Source of the DNA: Fomitopsis serialis
Lineage: Eukaryota > Basidiomycota > Agaricomycetes > Polyporales > Fomitopsidaceae
Assembly (NCBI RefSeq): GCF_022376445.1
Contig: NW_025955138.1
Coordinates: 16,189 to 80,188, forward strand
Length of the DNA stretch: 64,000 bases
Reading direction: 5' to 3'
This document shows positions 22,866 to 35,000 of the stretch, piece by piece; the first letter of the stretch is position 1; each line of letters begins with the position of its first letter. Position numbers and translations under genes: made by a program. Under the pieces are notes generated by a model that had not been told where the DNA came from, ran no database searches, and worked only from the letters and a program-made list of their open reading frames with translations.

Positions 22866-25800
22866 ATGGCGAGAGGCAAAGCAAAGTCATGCCATTTGAC
22901 GCATATTCCCCTTGGTAACGCTGAGGACAACACTTGCCCAGCATGCGACAAACCTCTCAAATCCGCTCAAAGGCTCATGGCCCACCTATCATCTGCCCAG
23001 TCTTGCAAGTGGTACAGGAAAGGAAAGAATCCGGAACCAAGGTGCGAAATTCCAGTGCTGGTACACAAGGCTGCTCCTGCTACAGACATGGACGTGGACG
23101 TGGATGTGGAAGACTTCCGCGATGTTCTTGAGACCAGGGACTTGTTCTGGTTCACACTTCCCACCTCCGTCAACCCACCCATTCCAACTGAGGGTGAAGC
23201 CTCGTCATCATCATCCACAGGGTGCCCTGCAGCCCAGCCATTTCCCAATCCACCTGGACCTGCCTTGGACGATGATGACGATACCAGAGTTGAAGAAGAG
23301 GATGAGCTCGCGGGCAAGGCGATACGAATGGAGGAAACAATAGTGGAGACGTGGAGGGCCTACTTCAGAGAGGACAAAGAAGGAGTGGACCTGGACGAAG
23401 AGGACCGAATGGACGTGGACGGCGAAGATGAGGCTCAGAAGCCGCTAGACCCGAACCAAAAATGGAGACCCTTCGCGTCCGAGCTCGACTGGCGAGTAGC
23501 CATGTGGGTTGTTCGAGAGGACGTTGGTCAGAAGTCACTCAATCGGTTTCTGAGCATACCAGGTGTACGTGTCTCTCCATATCACTCTGCTGGACCAGCC
23601 CTAACTCCAAGTGATTGATCTTAGGTAGTTGAAAAGCTCGGTCTTACGTTCAAAGACGTACGGGAGCTCTTCATGAAGATTGATGACATCCCGGAGATGG
23701 CAGCGTGGAAAACATTGTCTCTTGTGTTCCCAGACAGGCCGGATGAGAAGCATCTCATTCAATACCAAGACATCCTTGAAGCAATCAAGGCGCTGCTAGG
23801 CAACCCGTCCTACGCGAAGTACATCGTGTATCGCCCGAAGCGGATTGGTCGAAGACGAAGCACATTTTCACGGAGATGTGGATGGGACTGTGGTGGAATG
23901 CGGTGCAGGTGAGTTGCAATCTGATTATCTGTATTACTACTGACAATTCTGACAAGCGAGTAACAGAAGTTAATTCCCCGGGAGCACGCCGTCGCCCCCG
24001 TCATCATTTCCACCGATAAGACCCAACTCACTCAGTTTGCAGGCAACAAAGCGGCGTACCCGGTCTATCTCACACTTGGCAACATCCCTCGGGCCATCCG
24101 TCGCAAACCAACAGAGCACACCTGCATTCTATTGGGATATCTCCCTGTGACCAAGATCGGAAAGAAGCAGCTTGGCAAGCGGGAATGCAAGGCAAGGGGT
24201 CAGAGACTCTTTCATGCGGCAATGTGTATCATTCTTCAACCTCTCGTGCAAGCAGGCATGGATGGTATTGAGGTCACCGGAGGCGACGGCTCCGTCCGCC
24301 ACGTTCACCCCATCCTGGCTTCTTACGTTGCTGACTACCCCGAGCAGTGTCTGGTGACGTGCTCGAAGTACGGCACCTGTTCGAAGTGCCTGTGCCCCGT
24401 GGACAAGCTGCAAGATGATGCCCTCAAGGAACCGCGCACCCCCGAGGAGACAGAGCACATCATCAGGGAGGCATGAGCTGAGGGGAACACACCCACCGCC
24501 GCCGACACCCTGTGCATGGAACAAGAGGTCAGCGGCGGTGTGAAGACACCGTTCTGGACAGACCTGCCATACACTGACATCCACATGTCCATCACCCCGG
24601 ACGTGTTGCATCAGCTGTACCAGGGGGTGTTCAAACACCTGGTCTCATGGTGCCAGGATCTCCTCAGCCCGGAGGAGCTCAACAACCTTTCCCGTTGTCT
24701 CCCAGGCGCATACGGCATTTGGCACTTTAAGAACGGGATATCCTCTCTTGCCCAGGTGTCAGGCAAGGAAAGGAAGGAAATGGCGTGCATCCTCCTAGCC
24801 TGTCTTGTCGGCAAGATACCGAAGGCTGTCATGCTCACCTTCCAGTCGATTCTTGACTTCATCTACCTCACGCAGTACCCGACTCATGATGACACCACTC
24901 TAGGATATATGACCGACACTCTGAAGACGTACCACAAGAACAAAGATGTCTTGATCAAGCTTGGAATCCGGGAACACTTCAATATCCCTAAGTTTCACTC
25001 GCTGATGCATTACGTGGATTCCATCCACCAGTTTGGCACCACCGACAACTACAACACTGAGATGTTCGAACGTCTCCACATCGACTTCGCCAAAAAGGTG
25101 TGGCGCACCTCAAATCACCAGGACGAGTTCCCCCAAATGATGAAATGGATCACGTGTCGAGAGAAGATGGCTGCATACAAGGCCTTTCAAAAGGAGTGTC
25201 TAGTGGAGGAGGTATCAGAGGACTTGGACGGCAACCCTGAGGACTCAGAAGGGGCAGCTTCTTGTCTAGAAGAGGTTGTGGACATTGGGAACCATGTCAA
25301 GATAGCTAAGTATCCTCCAGCGCCTCAGCAGCATCTAACTTGTATCCAGGAGCGGCACAATGCTCCTGGTTTCTCCACTGCCTTGACTGCCTTCATCAAT
25401 GATATACAGCCATCCGAACTTCGACTGAACCACCACGACCTCTCTCGAACGTGGCTACCTTTTGATTGGCTGGATGTCTACCACAAAGCCCGCTTCAGTC
25501 CTTTTGCACTGTCCGATGGTAAAGAGGAGCAAGATGTCATCAAGTCTATCCCCGGCTCAGCTATCAAGGGAAGGATGGCGCGGTTTGACACCGTCATTGC
25601 CCTTGAGAACGGGGAAGCCAAATCCACAGGGGTTAGAGGTAGGATCAGTGGTTTCATCCTCACATGTCTGCTGCTCACAAGGCTTATTGTAGGTACACGA
25701 GCAGCAAGATTGAAGGTAATATTCAGGCTGCCTGAGAAGCTCCCGGCTCGCCAAGGCGGCAGATGTTCACCCTCATGGTGGCCCAAAGGACCACTGGCTT

Positions 25801-26075
25801 ATGTCCAGTGGTACTCGAGATTTGCAAGTGCCGCTGATCCCATCCACCTCATGTACACTGTAAATCGACCACCACTACGTTCAGATGGCCTTCCGCCTGG
25901 GCAGATCATTCTGCTCTCGCAGATACGTCAGTTGTGTCAGCTTGTGCCCGCTTTCCCCGACGGGTCCCGAGGTACAGTGCCCCCAAATTGGACCTCGGAG
26001 AACGTGCTAGACGAGGCAAACCGACTCTTACTGAATAACTGGGCTGGGATGTACGCTTATCAGACACTGTGGTAG
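22866..26075 (+). pseudogene. Plavaka-type transposase, copy 1
   Basis: Starts at ATG 22866. The N-terminus has a C2H2-like finger (CPACDKPLKSAQRLMAHL), then an acidic linker, WKPF-like and LDWRVAMWVVREDVGQKS motifs. Introns: 23565-23624, 23909-23966, and an in-frame one at 25639-25692. Catalytic core blocks include IISTDKTQLTQFAGNK, YPVYLTLGNIPRAIRRK, VADYPEQCLVTCSKYGTC, PFWTDLPYTDIH, DVLHQLYQGVFKHLVSW, and FGTTDNYNTEMFERLHIDF. The C-terminus ends YAYQTLW at 26075. Damage: a one-base deletion near 23844 (before KTKHIFTEMW) and TGA at 24474-24476. Plavaka enzymes are basidiomycete cut-and-paste transposases related to CACTA/EnSpm (family knowledge recalled, not searched). It is head to head with gene A. 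Confidence 0.85.
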
Positions 26076-26310
26076 TATATTGTATCTACATAATTGTATT
26101 CCACTGTTTGAGAAACCGCTAGGTTTGCTTGCAAGCGCTTGCGACTGAAACTTCGCCACCATCATAGTGTGAGACACTCCTTTACACGCCTCCGGCGACT
26201 TCCCACTTCAGCAGACAGCTCTTCTTGCTTGAGACTTGGATGTGCCACTTACACAACAACCCTCGTGCTTACAATACAGATCACTTGTTCAGCTTGCTTG
26301 CCTCACCGTC

Positions 26311-27147
26311 ATGGTTCGCCCAGATCCGCGAGTGCTCCGGCTGCTCGCTCCTGCTCTTCCAACCTATGCAATTGCTGCTCACTACTCCCAACCATGTCTT
26401 CACGTGGGGCCCGAGCTCAATCACGTCACTGTGGTGTGCCTGCAGAGAAGGCATTTCGGAGTATTGTTTGACTACGTGAGTGAAGTTTGTTCTGTTACAT
26501 TCGGATGAATTGACATGCAATTCAATTATAGTGCGTAAAGAACGACTGCTCCGTCTGTCCAGCCACGTGCAGCGTGGAGCAAGGCACAAGGAAGGATCGG
26601 ATGCAGGCTCTGGCCACAATAGACTTGTTGGATCCTCCAGCAACGCTTGGCGGATGGGTACTCTTGGGGTCGATACTGGAGAGTCACGTCAGGGCTTTTG
26701 TACCGAAGTGTTTCCAGGGGCCGTCAGTGAAAGTAGTTGTGGAGACGTTGGTATTTGCCTTGGTGAGTCACAGTAGCTCTGTTATCTTATTTTGTTGTGC
26801 TCACGCTGTGCCGTCTGATTCAGGACGCACATCCTCCTCTGTCCCTCCCTCTCATATGGGAGATACACAGTGAGGAGATCGAAATCTTGCTCAATCAGCC
26901 CCTCACCATTCAGCTCTTCCGTGGGCTAAATGTGTGGAAGAGCCATCGAGGTCCGCTTGATGCGACTTTTGATTTCTTCCATGTCGACACCAAGAAGTTT
27001 ATCCCCACGTGTTTGCGCCCCCAAGTCTCCCTCCACCTCACCTTACCTCTGCGGCACACGCCTGTATTCAAAGACACAGCAGTATCCATTACCGTGCATG
27101 CCGCCGAATATGCTCGCAGCATGAAACATCAGGAAAAACCTAGGTAA
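26311..27147 (+). CDS. Gene F: intact unknown protein between two Plavaka copies (239 aa)
   Basis: Three exons, 26311-26475, 26532-26762 and 26824-27147, splice in frame through GTGAGT...TATAG and GTGAGT...TTCAG introns of 56 and 61 nt. The total is 720 nt, or 239 residues plus stop. Near residue 56 there is a Cys cluster CVKNDCSVCPATC (spacing 4, 2, 3), possibly metal-binding or disulfide. The C-terminal half is beta-rich and hydrophobic with no signal peptide. An in-frame upstream extension is open but unneeded. It starts 236 nt after the stop of Plavaka 1, same strand, so it may be a second gene of that element or a host gene trapped between copies. I recognise no family. The intact frame, unlike its neighbours, suggests recent selection or recent arrival. 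Confidence 0.65.
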
Positions 27148-27398
27148 CTTAAGCGGTCTTTAAAAGAACCAGTCGTACTCCCAGAGGCTTTACGCCCTTA
27201 TATATGTACCAAAGTGCATTTAAGGTGCTCTAGAGCGCGTAAGGTGTACTTTCCATTGCTTAAGACACATTAGTCTGGACGTTTTCACTTAAGCCAGCAA
27301 CGCAAAAGTCAGTTGAGGTCACACAAGCTTCGGAATTTTCAAGGCCGCATTTCAATTCACTTTGAGGTCTTAAACACAAGATCTATATGTATGACTAG

Positions 27399-30190
27399 CT
27401 ACCACAGAGTCTGGTATGCATAGGAACTGGCCCAGTTGTTAAGTAGAAACTTCGAAGCAACATCTAGTACAGTATGAGTGTTCCAGTCAGTATTGCTCAG
27501 CTTTATCACCTACAGAACCTGGAAATGTAGGTATCAACTGGCAAGACTGACGTATAGTACTGAGGGGAATAATATCTGCAATGGGCTTACCATCCGAACA
27601 CAATGGTGATTTATGAACTGTGTACATCATATGCGTAGGGTCAGGAGTGGTTGGGAGCTTTGCGAACCACTCTACATAAGCCAGTGGTCCTTGTTCTGCC
27701 CATGACGCAGGGACGTTCAGGGGAACACGAGTGCGCGGGTCTTTAATGTGATTCGGAAGCCTGAAGATGACTTTAACACGTCCGATTCTCGTTCCTGTTA
27801 GCAGACATCAATAGAAATCTTGGAGAAAGCTGTAGTAAGGCGCACCTTGTAATCCTGTAGCCTCGGCATCATCTTCTCTCAATACTACGACTGTATCGAA
27901 CCGCGCCGGTTGTTCTCCGAAAGAAGGTCGCGCCCTGACTGCATCAGTCTCTTCCTTGCTGTCTGTCAAGGGTTCCGGCGAGAACTTGAACCCGTGGAAC
28001 ACGTCTACCCGATCGAAGGGCATATGAGATACGGCGGTGAGAAGCTGAGTGGGAGTGAGACGTCAATTGTTTTTGAGAATATAGATGTACTGTGCGAGCG
28101 TATTCTTGAAACCAGGTGCGTTGTGTCTGTCTTCAATGCGATCGACGGACTGCATCGCTACCGTTGGATGCTTCGGCAGTTTGATGCTCGTCTTGCCAGT
28201 GTGTTCAACAGGGGGCTTGTCTCTGACTCTTCTGCATCTTCTTCTTCATTGTCATCCCTCTGCAATTGTCTTCGCATTGTTGAGCTGAAAATTACCATCT
28301 TTTCCTGGCGTGCAAGCCAGATCACCATTTGCGGTCGCGCGTTTCGAGGCCCTCCAGCCATTCTTCGCGTAATCGATATGAAGGTGTTCGAATGCCTCGG
28401 TATTGTAGTTGTCTGTTGTACCTAGGAGGCGAATTGATTCAATTGATTCAACGTATTGTAGGAGAGAGTGAAACTTACCTAGGAGGCGAATTGATTCAAC
28501 GTAATGTAGGAGAGAGTGAAACTTGGGGATATTAAGGTGTTCTCGTACGCCACAATTGACGAGAACTTCCTTGTTTTTGTGAAAGACCTTGAGCGCATCT
28601 TCCATGTATTGAAGGGTTGTATCGTCGTGCGTCGGGTATTGCGCCAGGTAGATGAAGTCGAGTATGGCGTGAAATGCGACAATCGCATTCTTGGGGATCT
28701 TTCCTACCAGGCACCCGAGGAGAATTCGCGTCATGTACTTCCGTTCAGTGCCAGAGACCTGAGAAAGCACCGAAATTCCGTTTTTGAAATGGCGAGTGCC
28801 AAAGGCAGGCGGCAGGCATCGAATGCGACGATCGAGCTCCTGTGCATCAATGAGTTCAGTACACCACTGGATGATGTGCTTGAAAACGCCTTGGTATAGT
28901 TGGTGTAGAACGTCTGGTGTGATACAGGCATGGATATCCGTGTACGGTAGGTCTCGCCAGAAAGGACGCACGACGTATCCGCAGACGTTCAGCTCGTTGC
29001 AAGCACGAGCGTACGCGGGCGAATCCTTCTTTCCATTGCTGTTCTCGGTCGCGAGACGCAGAACGTCCAGGGTCCATAACAAGGTTCGTGACGTGCCAGG
29101 AGTGGGAGATTCAAGCTTGTCTTCTGGGAGCTGACACTTTGGACAAGTACCGTACTTCGAGCATGTAACAAGGCATTGCTCTGGATAGTCTGCCACGTAC
29201 GCGGCTAGAATGGGGTGCACCCTGCGCACCGCACCGTCCCCTCCGGTCACGTCGATACCGTGCCTTCCGGCCTCGACAAGGGGCTCCAAGATGACACGTA
29301 CGGACGTGTGGAACAATTGCTGCGCGAGGGCGCGTTGCTTGCGTTTCGTAATGCCGTCCGAATCGATCTTGTCAACAGAGAGGTATCCTATGAGGATACA
29401 TGCATGTTCAGACGGCTTGCGTCGCAGAGCTCGTGGTAGGTTTCCTAGCGTCATGTAAACAGGATAGGCTGACTTTCCCCCAGAGAACTGCGTCAGTTGC
29501 GTTTTGTCTGTCGCGATAATGACGGGCGCAACAGCAGCTCCGTCAGGCAAGAGACTCTGAGAACAACATTAATACAATCGCACTCATATACGTTCAAAGT
29601 AACACAAGACAACACTCACCTGCACAGCGTGCCACCAGCGTCCGGTCCACATCTCATGGTAGATGCGACTGGTTCGCGATGCGTCACTGAAGATGCGACG
29701 CGGACAATAGATGATCTGACCTGCATGCGCCGGGTTGCCCAACAAAGTCCTAATGGCTTTGATGATGTCTCGAAACTGGACTAGGTGGCGCTCGTTTGGT
29801 CGGTCCTTGAAGCTCAGCCAATGCTCCTTCCATTCGGCACGCTCTGGAAGCGAATCCACTCGCTGAAGCAGGGAGCGTGAGTTGTGATAGGACAGACCTA
29901 GTCTTTCCTGAAACTAGGGTACGTTGGCCGCACATAGTCGCAATAGTAGTTAGTACTACACACAATCCAACCAGTCTGTAACGCAAGTCAACTCACCCCA
30001 GGAATCTCCAAGGCTCGGTCTACAGAGCCTTGGCTCAGGCCCTCCTGAACAGCCCATGACGCGAATCTCCAGTCCATCTCGGACTGGAACGGCGCCCACG
30101 GGTTTGCGGTTTCTTCAATATCTTCACTGGGGTCTTTGTCTGTGCAATGAATTCTCACTGTTCAGTAACTTACGAAACTGTAGTACTGTG
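27399..30190 (-). pseudogene. Plavaka-type transposase, copy 3 (5' end missing)
   Basis: Minus-strand relative of copies 1 and 2. From the Gypsy LTR boundary it begins in the FQSEMDWRFASWAVQEGLSQ region (about 30150-30000), so the zinc finger is lost. The core (29550-28252) keeps IIATDKTQLTQFSGGK, VADYPEQCLVTCSKYGTCPKC, RPFWRDLPYTDIH, DVLHQLYQGVFKHIIQW and GTTDNYNTEAFEHLHIDY. A short in-frame tandem duplication repeats the KFHSLL(H/Q)YVESI block at 28430-28530. After about 28300 the frame slips. C-terminal pieces follow (28023-27808 and about 27720-27540), ending in NNWASSYAYQTLW at 27399. The 5' end at about 30190 meets the Gypsy LTR. Confidence 0.82.
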
Positions 30191-30196
30191 TGAAGC

Positions 30197-30812
30197 TGTT
30201 AGGATCGTGCGCTCGAGACGAAGTCCGAGGTCGGAGTTACGAAGTCCGGAGTTTCGGAGCGCAGTGGAATGAGGACTTGGCGAAGCTATTAACAACGCCC
30301 CTGGGAGAACTCGACGAGGTCCTCTATTTGGACTTGGACGGAGGTGGACTATGACGGAGTCCGGAGATAGAGTCGGAGGAAGGAGGAGGAGAAGACGAGA
30401 GCGAGAGAGAGAAGAGAGAAACTAGACAGAGGTCGGACGGAAGTCCGGAGTTCAGACAGGAGTTCGGAGGAAAGGAAGTCGGATTGGTTAGACGAGGATA
30501 AACGAGATATTCGAACTGGAGTACAACAGTGCTACAGTTCGGTCTTTTATACTAAGAGTCCTAATTGTGAACGGAAGACAATAAGTCGGAGGAAGGGATA
30601 CGGAAAACAATAACGGAAGACCGGAGATGTTAGTAACCGGAGTGAATACAATAAGCTAATTGTCCGTGCAAGATAGAGACCATGCGGTACGCTAATTGTA
30701 ATGCGGGAGAAGATAGGCTAAGCGAATACAATTAGACCGGAGTTCGGAGAAACGGAGACGGAGAAAACGGAACTGGAGTTCGGAGGTGGTCTTGGTGGCA
30801 CGGAACGTGACA
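30197..30812 (-). repeat. Gypsy 3' LTR
   Basis: Preceded in element orientation by the purine-rich tract TTGGGAGGCAC at 30813-30823, the expected plus-strand primer. Confidence 0.93.
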
Positions 30813-30883
30813 GTGCCTCCCAACTGGATCGAACCCCTGAGATCCATAGGCGATGGCAAGTGGCCGAGATCTGAGATCTGAAC

Positions 30884-30895
30884 GGATATAAGGCT
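30884..30895 (+). promoter_or_regulatory. Possible TATA box of the antisense gene
   Basis: GGATATAAGG lies about 90 nt upstream of the ATG at 30981, inside the element between LTR and gene, so the antisense gene may have its own promoter. Confidence 0.4.
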
Positions 30896-30980
30896 GAAAA
30901 TTTTCGGAGTCCGCATCTTCACAACTTGACCTCCACTCCCCACCATCTCCTCGCCACTCCCGTACTCCGTTGCCCCCACC

Positions 30981-31970
30981 ATGTCCGACGCTGTCACCCA
31001 CAACCCCGACCCCGCCGCCGACGACATCGAGGAGCTGGAGAAGAGGCTCAACGCAGCGAAGGCCGCAAAGGAGGCGCGACGTCGCGCGGAGGCCGAGGCG
31101 AAGGAGAAGGCGGAGGCCGAGGCAAAGGCGCGTGCGGAAGCGGAGGAGCGGGAGCGGAAGGAGGCGGAGGAGCGCGCTAAGCGCATCGAGGCGGAGCAGA
31201 GGGCGAGTGCGGCGGCGGAGGAGAAGGCCGTGGAGGAAAAGAGGGCGGAGGAGTTGAGGAAGGCGCGGGCGGAGAAGCGGAAGGCAACGGAGGAGCCGGA
31301 GTCGTCCGGAGTGATCCAGTGAGTACCCAATGCCATGGTCCGGGATTCGGGGCTAAGGGAAAACAGCACGGAGTGCGACCGGTGCCGGGTCAAGGGCCTG
31401 GAGTGCGTCTTCGAGAACGTGGGACGCAAGAAGTCCTGCGTCGCATGCCATCGCAACAAGGCGGCATGCAAGGGTTCGACGGAGAAGCCGGAGACGACCC
31501 GGAAGAGGACGAAGAAGGCCGAAGAGTCGGAGCCGAAGAAGAGGTCGGCGAAGAAGTCGAAGTCCGTGGTCGCGGACTCCGACGTGGAGATGATGCCGGA
31601 GCCGGAGGCCGGATCCTCCAAGAAGATGGCCGTGGCTCAGGAGTATGAGATGCTCCTGAGCGATGGTCGTCGGATCTGGCAGCGGGACTCGAGCTCCGGG
31701 ATGACGAGCGCGGAGTTGCTCGAGGCCCTCCTGGTGGAGGTCCAGGGACTCCGTCGCGAAGTCCGGGAGGCGCGGACGGAGTGGAAGAAGGAGTCGTACC
31801 GGAGGGAGAGGGTGGTCGCCCACCACTTTGCGGGAATGGTGGAGAAGCTGGAGAAGATCGCGGAGCCGGAGAAGCTCCAGGAGATGGAGGAGGAGGAAGC
31901 GGAGTCGTCGGACTCCGACAGCGAGTACGACCCGGAGAACGAGGAGAGGTCGGGTAGTGAGGACGAGTAG
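30981..31970 (+). CDS. Antisense accessory gene carried by the Gypsy element (313 aa)
   Basis: On the strand opposite pol, between integrase and the 3' LTR. Exons 30981-31318 and 31367-31970 join across a 48-nt GTGAGT...AACAG intron to give 313 residues. The N-terminal half is a long highly charged Ala/Glu/Lys/Arg coiled coil. Next is a Cys cluster, CDRCRVKGLECVFE followed by CVACHRNKAAC, resembling a Zn2Cys6-like or similar small zinc module. Then come a Lys/Arg-rich patch (likely nuclear localisation), a second Glu/Arg coiled coil, and an acidic Ser/Asp/Glu tail. It looks like a chromatin- or DNA-binding regulator. Both frames are open and CpG-rich. Whether it acts on the element or the host is unknown. 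Confidence 0.75.
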
Positions 31971-32061
31971 AATACGGGCACAGCCCCAAAATTGTTTTTC
32001 TTTTTCCTTCAATGTAACTCCGGTGTGGTCCTGCCCGTAAGAATTGCAACGGAGTCGGAGA

Positions 32062-35000
32062 CTACGGAAGTGAGGCTAAAGGTCCGGGTTTCGTCGGATA
32101 TGCGGCGTGAAAGTCTGAGACGAGCTCCGCAGCGTTTTCGAGTTCCGTGGCGAGAATCCAGGAGGTTTCCTCGTCAGTTCCTTCGTAACCAGCCCAGCGT
32201 ACATAGTATAATAACTGGCAGGCGCGACGTCGACGATCAATCTTGGAGTCCAGGATTTCGGAGATCTCGAACTCCGGTTCTCCGTCGATAAGGACTGGCG
32301 GAGGTGGAGACTGAACCCGTCCTGGTATGGTGTTCGGAGTTGCGGGCTCGAGCTGTGAGACGTGGAAGACTGGGTGAACAGCACGCATAGTGTCTGGGAG
32401 TCGAAGAGTGAAGGAATGTGAATCGGCTTGGGCGATAATGGTATAAGGTCCTAGGTTCTTTTCGGAGAACTTCTTTGCGGGACGTGTGGAGCGGAAATGT
32501 TCGGCTTTGACGAAGACGGTATCTCCGACCTTAAGGTCCGGAGCCGGAAGCCGGTGTTTGTCCGCTTGGACCTGGTACCGGGCTTGGGCCTGAACGATAT
32601 TCGTCCGGAGCAAGGTATGGAGTTCGTCTAAGTCGACGACAAACTCGCGTGCGCGCGCGGAAGTGAGATCGCGTTCGGGATGAACAGCGAGGGCCGGATT
32701 GTAACCCTTGTTGGCGAAGAAGGGCGAAATTCCGGTGGTCGCATTCGGAGCATTGTTGTAAGCAAACTCCGCAAGGGGCAGGAGACGCGACCAGTTGTCC
32801 TGCTGGTAGTTGCAGTAGACCCGGATGTACTGTTCCAGGGTCTGGTTGACTCGTTCGGTTTGGCCATCGCCTTCCGGATGATAACCGGAGGTGAAGTGAA
32901 GGCGCATGTCGAGGGCTTTACCGAGTGAGCGGAAGAAATGGGACACGAACTCCGAGCCCCGATCGGAGGTAACGTGCGAGGGAACTCCGTGCTTGGAGAA
33001 TACATGGAGGACGAAGAGGTCCGCAAGTTCCGGAGCGGTAAGGGTGTCGTGCGTAGGTATGAAAATGGACTGCTTGGTGAGGCGGTCGACTACGACGAGG
33101 ATGGCGGTGAAACCATCGGAGTCCGGAAGCTGCTCGATGAGGTCCATGGAGATGGAGTTCCAGGGTCGCTCGGGATTGGGAGTTGTTTGAGCGTGCCATA
33201 AGGAAGATGACGGGGGACTTTGGCTCGTGCACAGACGGTACAGGACTTGCAGTAGTCTCGGACGAAGAGACGGAGTCCGGGCCAGGAATAGTCCCGGAGT
33301 ATGAGGGCTTGCGTCTTGTTCTGACCGTAGTGTCCAGCGGTCGGATGGTCGTGACGGGATCGGAGTACCCGGAGACGGAGATCGTCCACGTCCGGTACGT
33401 AGATGTGACCACTAAGACGCAGGAAGCCTTCTTCGTCGATGGACCAGCGTGCGTTGTCGCCCTGAGAGGCCAGAGCGAGTCCGGCAGCGAGCTCAGAGTC
33501 AGGGAAGGAGGCGGACTGAGCAGTCCGGATGTCGGAACGGAGTAGATGTTCGTCGTGGATGAGGGATGCGCGGAGGACTGGTTCCCGGAGAATGGTTGCC
33601 CGGAGAGAGGAAGCGAGCTGTTCCTGCGTGAAAACAGGTCGGAAGTTGTGTGGGTTGACGACGGAGTAGTCACTATCCCCCTCTTTTGGGTAGACATCCC
33701 AACGGCGCGTGAGTGCGTCGGGTTTGCTTCCGAGTTTTCCGGGGCGGAATCGGATGATCATATTGAACTGCGAGAGGAACTCCGACCAACGCGCTTGACG
33801 TCGCGTCAGGAGTTTTGTGGTAGCGAAGTATTCGAGGTTCTTGTGGTCCGTGACAACGTCGACCGGAGATTCGGAGCCTTCGAGATAATGCCGCCACGTC
33901 TTGAAGGCTTCAAAAATAGCCAAGAGTTCCTTATCGTGAGTGTCGTAGTTCAGTTCCGCACCAGTCAAGGTTCGAGAGTGAAAAGCGATCGGGTGGATTT
34001 CCCCGGAGTCCGCGGTAATGGACAATATTCCGGCGATTGCGTAGTCCGACGCATCGGTCTCGACGGTGATCTGCTTGTCGGGGATCCAGTGGTGCAGGAT
34101 CGGAGCGGTGGTGAAAGCCTGCTTTAGCTCGTTGAACGCTTTACGGCAGTCCTCGGAGAAATTCCAGGCAACAGATTTCCGGGTGAGTCGGGTGAGCGGT
34201 AGGACGATTTCGGAGTAATTGTGAATGAACCGGCGGTAGAAATTGGCGAAGCCGAGAAACGATTGAACGTCTCGGACTTTGCGGGGTTCCGGCCAGTCCA
34301 GAATCGCCTTGACCTTAGACTCAGCCATGGTTAGACCGTCAGCGGAGAGGATGTACCCGAGGTACTCGACGGAATCGGCGTGAAATTCGCACTTGTCCGC
34401 ACGAGCGTAGAGGTGATGCTTTCGGAGCCGCCGGAGTACTTCCTTGACGTGTTTCCGGTGGTCCTCGGGGTTATCGGAATAGATGAGAATGTCGTCGAGA
34501 TAAACCACGACGTGAACGTCGAGTAGGTCGGAAAAAATCTCGTTGACAAAACGCTGAAACGCCGCCGGGGCGTTGGAAAGTCCGAAGGGCATGACTTGCC
34601 ATTCAAAGGATCCGTATCGAGTTCGGAACGCGGTCTTCCACTCGTCTCCCGGAGCAATCCGGACAAGGTTGTAGGCGTGCCGGAGGTCGATCTTGGTATA
34701 GATTCTGGCCTTCCGAGGACTGTCCAGGAGATCGGAGATGAGGGGAAGAGGATAGCGGTCCTTCCGGGTGATTTTATTCAAACCCCGGTAGTCGACACAG
34801 AGACGAAGCGACCCGTCTTTCTTCTTGACGAAGAGGACCGGAGCTCCGCACGGAGAATTGGAAGGGCGGATGAAACCAGAGCGGAGGTTCTCGTCAATGT
34901 ACTCTCGGAGAGTGTCGAGCTCTAGCTTGGACAAGGAATAGATAGGTCCGAGGGGTGGAACAGCGCCGTCCTCAACGGTGATTTTGAGGTCGTACGGGCG

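Noticed and set aside
31353..32049. Long minus-strand ORFs opposite the antisense Gypsy gene
   Set aside because: They are Leu/Arg/Pro or Ser/Pro-rich mirror images of the charged coiled-coil coding strand, without motifs. The plus-strand gene with its intron and Cys cluster explains the open frames.
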